The notes under the pieces were generated by a model. The model ran no database searches and had not been told where the DNA came from. It saw only the letters and a program-made list of their open reading frames with translations. This document shows, piece after piece, positions 41,299-45,135 of a DNA stretch of 45,135 nt. Position 1 is the stretch's first letter, and every line of letters starts with the position of its first letter. The translations under genes and the position numbers were made by a program. Source of the DNA: Spirochaeta lutea (GTDB lineage Bacteria; Spirochaetota; Spirochaetia; DSM-27196; Salinispiraceae); the NCBI RefSeq assembly GCF_000758165.1, contig NZ_JNUP01000067.1:1-45135 (forward strand), given 5' to 3'.

Positions 41299-42291
41299 TT
41301 ATGTGCGGCTGCCGGCTGTTCGAGCCTGCTCAAGGTCTATGGCGGGCAAGGCCTGCTCTATAGCCCCACGTTGATCCTCATACCAGGGGGGAAGAATCAG
41401 CGTTTCTCCCAGATGCTCCATGTCCTCATCCACCCCGAAGCCCGGCCCATCGGTGGCGACCTCGCATAAGGCACCTGAGGGTTCCCGTACATACACGGAT
41501 TTGAACCAGAACCGGTCGATGACTCCGGAACTCTGTCCTCCGGCCCGGTGAATCTGCTGCTCTACCAAGAGCTCGGTTTGATCATCAGGAACCCTGAAGG
41601 CCACATGGTGTACCGCCCCGGTCCCCCAGGTTCCCCGGGGGGCTTGGGGATCCAGAACCAGATCGATACGCTGGCCACCCGCGGCCTCGCCCACCCCGAG
41701 CCGGTGCCGGTTACCCTGGCGGCCCAGGGAGCGGAACCCTAGGGCCCGGGATAAAAACTCCCGGGAAGCCTCTTCATCCCGCACCGTCAGGGAAACCGAC
41801 CCAAGAGCCCGAATCTGGTGCTCCCCGGGCACCGGTGATTCACCCCAGGAATCAAAGACAAAATCCGGATAGGTCTCGGTCTCCGTCAGAGAAAGGTTCA
41901 AGCCATGGGGATCCCGGAAGGGTAGCACCTTCTCACCGAACCGCTCCTGGATCTCATCAACCCTCACTCGGGAGCGGGTAAGGTGATTCGTCCACCACTC
42001 CAGACTCCCCGGGGGCACAACAAAACTGACCTCCCCCCAAACCGACGCCCCCTCCCGTCGAGGAGCCATGGAGGGCCACGGAAAAAAAGTCAGATCCGTA
42101 CCAGGGTTCCCCCCGCCGTCGGCAAAAAAGAAGTGGTAGGTATCAGGCACGTCCTGATTGATCGACCGCTTAACCAACCGCAGCCCCATAACCCCCACAT
42201 AAAAATCCAAATTCTCCTGGGGATCTCCGGCAATCGCCGTAATATGGTGTATCCCCCCCACTGCAAGGGGCGCCACTTCGTTCTGTTTCAT
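41299..42291 (-). CDS. mhqO: MhqO-like VOC-family ring-cleaving dioxygenase
   Basis: 330 residues with two vicinal-oxygen-chelate (glyoxalase-fold) halves. The first begins VGGIHHITAIAGDPQENLDF (metal His in GIHHIT), followed by FADGGGNPGTDLTFFPWP. The second has TGAVHHVAFRVPDDQTELLV (metal His) and YVREPSGALCEVATDGPGF (metal Glu). This arrangement is that of MhqO/LinE-like hydroquinone dioxygenases. It cleaves hydroquinone-type rings, with the MhqD-like esterase next to it handling the product. ATG 42291 has GGGAGGAA upstream. In Bacillus the operon answers to the MarR protein MhqR; no regulator gene is adjacent here. Confidence 0.9.
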   Translation of the reverse strand: MKQNEVAPLAVGGIHHITAIAGDPQENLDFYVGVMGLRLVKRSINQDVPDTYHFFFADGGGNPGTDLTFFPWPSMAPRREGASVWGEVSFVVPPGSLEWWTNHLTRSRVRVDEIQERFGEKVLPFRDPHGLNLSLTETETYPDFVFDSWGESPVPGEHQIRALGSVSLTVRDEEASREFLSRALGFRSLGRQGNRHRLGVGEAAGGQRIDLVLDPQAPRGTWGTGAVHHVAFRVPDDQTELLVEQQIHRAGGQSSGVIDRFWFKSVYVREPSGALCEVATDGPGFGVDEDMEHLGETLILPPWYEDQRGAIEQALPAIDLEQARTAGSRT

Positions 42292-42733
42292 AGGTTCCTC
42301 CCGGCAGCGCATCCGCTCAGGTATGTTACCCTCCCCAAATTGACGGGAAGCCTGGGCCAGCATGAGCCTGCCTCATAACGTTCTTCCAAAATGCGCAACT
42401 AAATGATAAGCATCCCGAATACACCGGGGTCGTTCCGTATCTATCCGGATAGTGTTTCCAGAAAACAGGCTGCCGCAATTCTGCGCACTCGACGAATCTT
42501 ACTACAAGATCCGTTTTATCATAAAAATAGTCAACTTTTTAAGGGGATTCCACTGCCCGTACAACCCCTTACCCGGCATGCTTTCCTCTCTAGATGCAGC
42601 GGCTCCATCCCCGCTGGGATGTGCTACATCTCCATAGGAATAGGCTGTTTACGCAATAACCTGACTTATTTAGTTTGATTTTCCTAACCATCGATCTTAG
42701 GATTAGTTCTTAATAATTTCTTTGGAGGTAGTA
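42292..42733. other. Divergent intergenic region between mhqO-like and DUF1566 lipoprotein genes
   Basis: 442 bp without a supported gene. It holds one repeat copy (42390-42489). From about 42490 to 42733 the sequence becomes AT-rich and must carry the lipoprotein promoter; CTTAGGATTAGTTCTTAA near 42693-42710 is loosely similar to sites before the other lipoproteins. No terminator is expected here as both genes are transcribed outward. Confidence 0.45.
42390..42489. repeat. Diverged inverted repeat copy, about 100 bp
   Basis: Left tip AATGCGCAAC and right tip TTCTGCGCACT bound 100 bp. The interior differs from other copies but has its own dyad CTATCCGGATAG (42441-42452). It is more decayed than the copies at 37687 and 39912. 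Confidence 0.55.
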
Positions 42734-43321
42734 ATGATCAGACGGAAACTAGGTTTTGGTATCGTAACGGCATGTATAGTAATCGGGCTGACAGGCTGCG
42801 ACATTCTCGGCCTTGGCGGCTCTGCTCCAAATACCTACAGCGCCGGCGATACCGGACCGGCTGGCGGAATAATAGTATTTGTTGATACATCGAACGACTA
42901 TGACTTCGATTATTTGGAAGCCGCCCCGGCTGCTCTGGATGACGAATATCCCTGGGGTGCACAAATCAGTACCAGTGGGCTGGACGACGGTATCGGCTCG
43001 GGACAGGCCAACACCACCATTATCATAGAAACCCAGGATGATGACAAAGCAGGCCTTTCAAGCTATGCGGCCAAGGCGGCGGATAACCATAGCACCGGTG
43101 GCTTTTCGGATTGGTTCCTACCATCCTATCAGGAACTACAGCTCCTATACACGTACAGGAGTTCCCTAAACCTGGGGGGATCCAGCGATTACTACTGGGC
43201 TTCATCCCAATTCAGCCAGACTCTGGGGGATGCGGTTCGTTTTGATAAGTTCAACGGTGAGGTAAATCCACAAAAAACCGTAACAGCTCCAGTTTGGCCC
43301 ATGAGAGCCTTCTCGGAATAA
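42734..43321 (+). CDS. DUF1566/Lcl-like lipoprotein
   Basis: 195 residues. Signal peptide then lipobox GLTGCD. The mature part begins with YSAGDTGPAGGIIVFVD and LEAAPAALDD, continues with GLDDGIGSGQANT, ADNHSTGGFSDWFLPSYQEL and DYYWASSQ, and ends PVWPMRAF. These are the hallmarks of the DUF1566 / Lcl C-terminal family, abundant as surface proteins in spirochaetes and with C-type-lectin-like features. The role is probably surface binding. GGAGGT lies 5 nt before ATG 42734. It has no co-directional partner. Confidence 0.88.
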   Translation: MIRRKLGFGIVTACIVIGLTGCDILGLGGSAPNTYSAGDTGPAGGIIVFVDTSNDYDFDYLEAAPAALDDEYPWGAQISTSGLDDGIGSGQANTTIIIETQDDDKAGLSSYAAKAADNHSTGGFSDWFLPSYQELQLLYTYRSSLNLGGSSDYYWASSQFSQTLGDAVRFDKFNGEVNPQKTVTAPVWPMRAFSE

Positions 43322-43530
43322 GAATGCGGGATGTGACCCATCCCCTGCGGACACCCCATGCAGGGCAATACCGCCCCATGGGATCCCGCCCGGTACCATG
43401 ATACTTGGCTGCCGGGCAGACCTTTCCCGGCGGCTTGCCACTACACAACCTGCTTGCCCATACATCCGAGATTACTGCGCAAACCGCTCCATCGGGTCGC
43501 TACTCCGTGGCCCGCCGCATCCCAAGTGAA

Positions 43531-43613
43531 CCGAAAATACGGTATACGGTGAGGGCCGGAAAGCCCGAACGCACCGCCGGCACGGATGCCGGCTGCGTAT
43601 ACCGCATTTTCGG
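43531..43613. repeat. Long inverted repeat with 18-bp arms
   Basis: CCGAAAATACGGTATACG (43531-43548) pairs with CGTATACCGCATTTTCGG (43596-43613), 17 of 18. Inside, GCCGGCA / TGCCGGC (43576-43592 region) forms a second stem. The loop arrangement resembles a folded recombination site or a large bidirectional hairpin. There is no T tract. Confidence 0.7.
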
Positions 43614-43684
43614 TTTAAGCCCGCAGCCACGATGGCGGAGGGCTGGGCTTGGGTTCGGCGGGCTGTACTCGAAGATTTGGAAAT

Positions 43685-43751
43685 CGCAGAATAGCCGCTT
43701 GAACTTGATTCGCGCCTAAAGCGCTCACAAGTTAAGCGGGGGCATTCTGCG
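43685..43751. repeat. 67-bp imperfect palindrome with a bulged base
   Basis: Outer arms CGCAGAAT / ATTCTGCG are perfect. Inner arms CCGCTTGAACTTG (43695-43707) and CAAGTTAAGCGG (43728-43739) pair fully except for one extra G at 43701. An asymmetric bulge and a GTTAAGC (GTTRRRY-type) word recall integron attC sites, but the box order is not canonical and no integrase is seen. Confidence 0.6.
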
Positions 43752-43794
43752 GGGTGGTTGCAGTCGGGATAAATCGCTGGCAGCCAGTAACGAG

Positions 43795-44754
43795 CTACCA
43801 GAAGCGATCAAGTTTCATCAGTTCGAATTCGTCCCGATCCCGATTGTAGGATAGGACATACAGGGTCCCTTCAGGGGTTACGGTGAATTGGGACCGTGCG
43901 GTTTCAGCTACATTTTCTGCCAACATTTCGGAAACTAATTCACCCCCGGATGTTAATACAACGATTGAGTTAGAATAATTCCAATATGAATTATCATCAG
44001 CATCCCAGCCAATAAACGATCCTTGGTCAGCTCTTTTTTGCCATATTTCTGCTGGACTGCGTGTATTCCAATGATACAGCGAAAAACTGTCCCCATACGG
44101 AGCCACAAGCCTTCCGTTCCAGAATATGTAGCCATCCTCATCGACGGTAAACTCTTCAGTGCCATCATAGTCTTCTTTCAGGAATCGGATCGTCTGATCG
44201 GGGTTTCGATATTCGAACCGACCAGCGAAATTTTTACCAGTGTAGAAACTGTGGTATTGAGGACGACCGCCAGAATCGGGAAACTGGGAAAGGATCAAAT
44301 CTCCCGCAAAAATCATGCTCCGATAGTAAGTCGAATAGTCAGTCGTGAAATAGCCAGTCCGAAAGTTCCCCAGACTCAACACATCGTAATTGTCCAAACC
44401 ATAGAGTCGAAAATTGCCGCCAGTCTCCAGCATAAGTAACATTTTCCCATTGGTAAGCAATTGCTCACCTACTGAAACACCTTCTTCAAGTGTTCCCCAG
44501 ACTGGTCCAGGAATTGTAAAATGCATCAATCGACCCGCCCAATAGTCGGCAACATAGAATACACCGTTCAGTTCCAGAAACCCTCTGGGCGTTGACGGAT
44601 TTGGACCCATTCCCTCAAAACTACTGTATTGAAGCTGCCCTGATCCTGATCCGTTTGGAATGCGTATCAACACTTCAAACCGCACCGGATCAATCGCAAG
44701 AATCTGGCTTACTACCATGAAAAACAGAACAACACCCGAAAAGACCCTTTTCAT
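43795..44754 (-). CDS. Exported protein of unknown function, possible beta-propeller
   Basis: 319 residues. Signal peptide MKRVFSGVVLFFMVVSQILA with a likely cleavage after ILA. The mature protein has repeated short strand motifs such as FYVADYWAGRLMHF, NFRLYGLDNYDVLSLG, GYIFWNGRLVAPYG and GTLYVLSYNRDRDE, giving the look of a beta-propeller made of weak repeats. I do not recognise the family. GC content is lower than in the rest of the window (roughly 45-48% by eye). Its ATG overlaps the upstream gene's stop in TAATG, so translation is coupled. Probably acquired, or in a region of different composition. Confidence 0.75.
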   Translation of the reverse strand: MKRVFSGVVLFFMVVSQILAIDPVRFEVLIRIPNGSGSGQLQYSSFEGMGPNPSTPRGFLELNGVFYVADYWAGRLMHFTIPGPVWGTLEEGVSVGEQLLTNGKMLLMLETGGNFRLYGLDNYDVLSLGNFRTGYFTTDYSTYYRSMIFAGDLILSQFPDSGGRPQYHSFYTGKNFAGRFEYRNPDQTIRFLKEDYDGTEEFTVDEDGYIFWNGRLVAPYGDSFSLYHWNTRSPAEIWQKRADQGSFIGWDADDNSYWNYSNSIVVLTSGGELVSEMLAENVAETARSQFTVTPEGTLYVLSYNRDRDEFELMKLDRFW

Positions 44755-45135
44755 TAATTTACCCCCGTTGTCTTCAGCCGAACGATCCGCCAGGTGTCAT
44801 TTTCGTAGTTAGCAAGCGTCTGTGAAGAACCTTCGGAATTTGGATCGCTTACAAATGCAATCGTTCCCTTGTAATACGCCTCAATCAACCGAATATCCCC
44901 TGGGCCTACAGACCCATCCACATTCCGCTTCACGTCTTGCACAATCGCGATGTGCCGACCTTCGTTTTCATCATTCAAGGTATAAAGAATGTCACCGGGT
45001 TTGATGAGTGTATAAAGAGTTTGATCAATGGGATTAGCACCAACCTTCCCAACAATCAACTCCGCATGCGTTCCGCGTCCAGCCTTGAGCGTCGCATCGG
45101 CGGCAATCCACGGATAGGTTCGGTACGCTCCTTCG
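44754..45135 (-). CDS. Partial gene, possible NlpC/P60- or CHAP-like domain
   Basis: The frame stays open to the window edge, so the 5' part is missing; 126 codons are visible. The C-terminal portion contains IKPGDILYTLNDENEGRHIAIVQDVKR, where a PGD turn and a His in RHIAIV are reminiscent of NlpC/P60 or CHAP cysteine hydrolases, in which the Cys would lie further upstream (not in the window). Sequence before this, YPWIAADATLKAGRGTHAE, also fits an amidase-like fold. The similarity is weak and I give it as a possibility. Low GC like the following gene. A start at the internal TTG (45059) is unlikely. Confidence 0.6.
   Translation of the reverse strand, partial: EGAYRTYPWIAADATLKAGRGTHAELIVGKVGANPIDQTLYTLIKPGDILYTLNDENEGRHIAIVQDVKRNVDGSVGPGDIRLIEAYYKGTIAFVSDPNSEGSSQTLANYENDTWRIVRLKTTGVN

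Larger units (their letters stand above)
43322..43794. other. Gene-free, palindrome-rich stretch at a composition boundary
   Basis: 473 bp separating the convergent lipoprotein gene and the low-GC gene at 43795. It is dominated by two long inverted repeats (43531-43613 and 43685-43751), plus shorter GC-rich dyads near 43410-43440. A 104-codon open frame at 43405 follows these palindromes and looks spurious. Confidence 0.6.

Noticed and set aside
43405-43719. 104-codon plus-strand frame in the palindromic stretch
   Set aside because: It consists of the palindrome arms and has no start context or family similarity.
43685-43751. Integron attC site
   Set aside because: The bulged base and GTTAAGC are suggestive, but the R and L boxes are not in canonical order and no integrase or attI is present; kept only as a palindrome.

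Overview
The window looks like chromosome of a free-living, GC-rich member of the Spirochaetaceae. Reasons: several lipoproteins with loose lipoboxes (VGC, TGC, AGC), an outsized LepB of the kind found in spirochaetes, a GPAGGI-type DUF1566/Lcl-like lipoprotein, and a phosphofructokinase of the Lys-124 type. This is an inference from gene content; there is no rRNA, tRNA or other marker in the window. I see no CRISPR array, prophage or complete transposon.

Layout. 119-7357: GyrI-like ligand-binding protein, YfcC-type transporter, membrane-anchored M20 peptidase, Tiki/ChaN-like lipoprotein, CcdA, and a membrane-anchored TlpA-type thioredoxin. 7477-13653: divergent AraC regulator and GH2 beta-galactosidase, then a MATE exporter. 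13874-21420: a lipoprotein gene split by an in-frame stop, a RibD-C/DHFR-like reductase, an AraC/lipase/BaiN-like flavoprotein run, a Big-domain lipoprotein and a GAF-GGDEF diguanylate cyclase. 21541-27227: acetyltransferase, a divergent TetR/epimerase pair with two operator copies, and an NmrA-MarR-NmrA operon with overlapping genes. 27245-33300: phosphofructokinase, an ornithine decarboxylase/B12-radical SAM/SDR operon, and a CE7 acetyl esterase. 33449-42291: LepB, a surface GH5 cellulase with two CBM17/28-like modules, Gfo/Idh/MocA dehydrogenase, UlaG-like metallo-hydrolase, MerR regulator and an mhqO-mhqD pair. 42734-45135: a DUF1566 lipoprotein, a palindrome-rich non-coding stretch, and two lower-GC genes that run off the right edge.

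Together the genes suggest a saccharolytic heterotroph (cellulase, beta-galactosidase, acetyl esterase, phosphofructokinase) with many small redox or electrophile-response units, each beside its own regulator (TetR, MarR, MerR, mhqOD, NmrA/SDR).

Four genome-scale patterns stand out. (1) A family of intergenic inverted repeats about 103 bp long, tipped by AGTGCGCAAA and often bordered by TA, with five near-complete copies and several partial ones. (2) At least eight genes without a Shine-Dalgarno sequence have a TANNNT-like box 5-7 nt before the start codon, the expected signature of leaderless mRNAs. (3) The word GAATCACCC is over-represented; in three unrelated enzymes it sits in the same frame as ESPQ inside extra loops. 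(4) Many conserved proteins carry low-complexity Gly/Pro/Ser/Ala-rich insertions, some with tandem DNA repeats.
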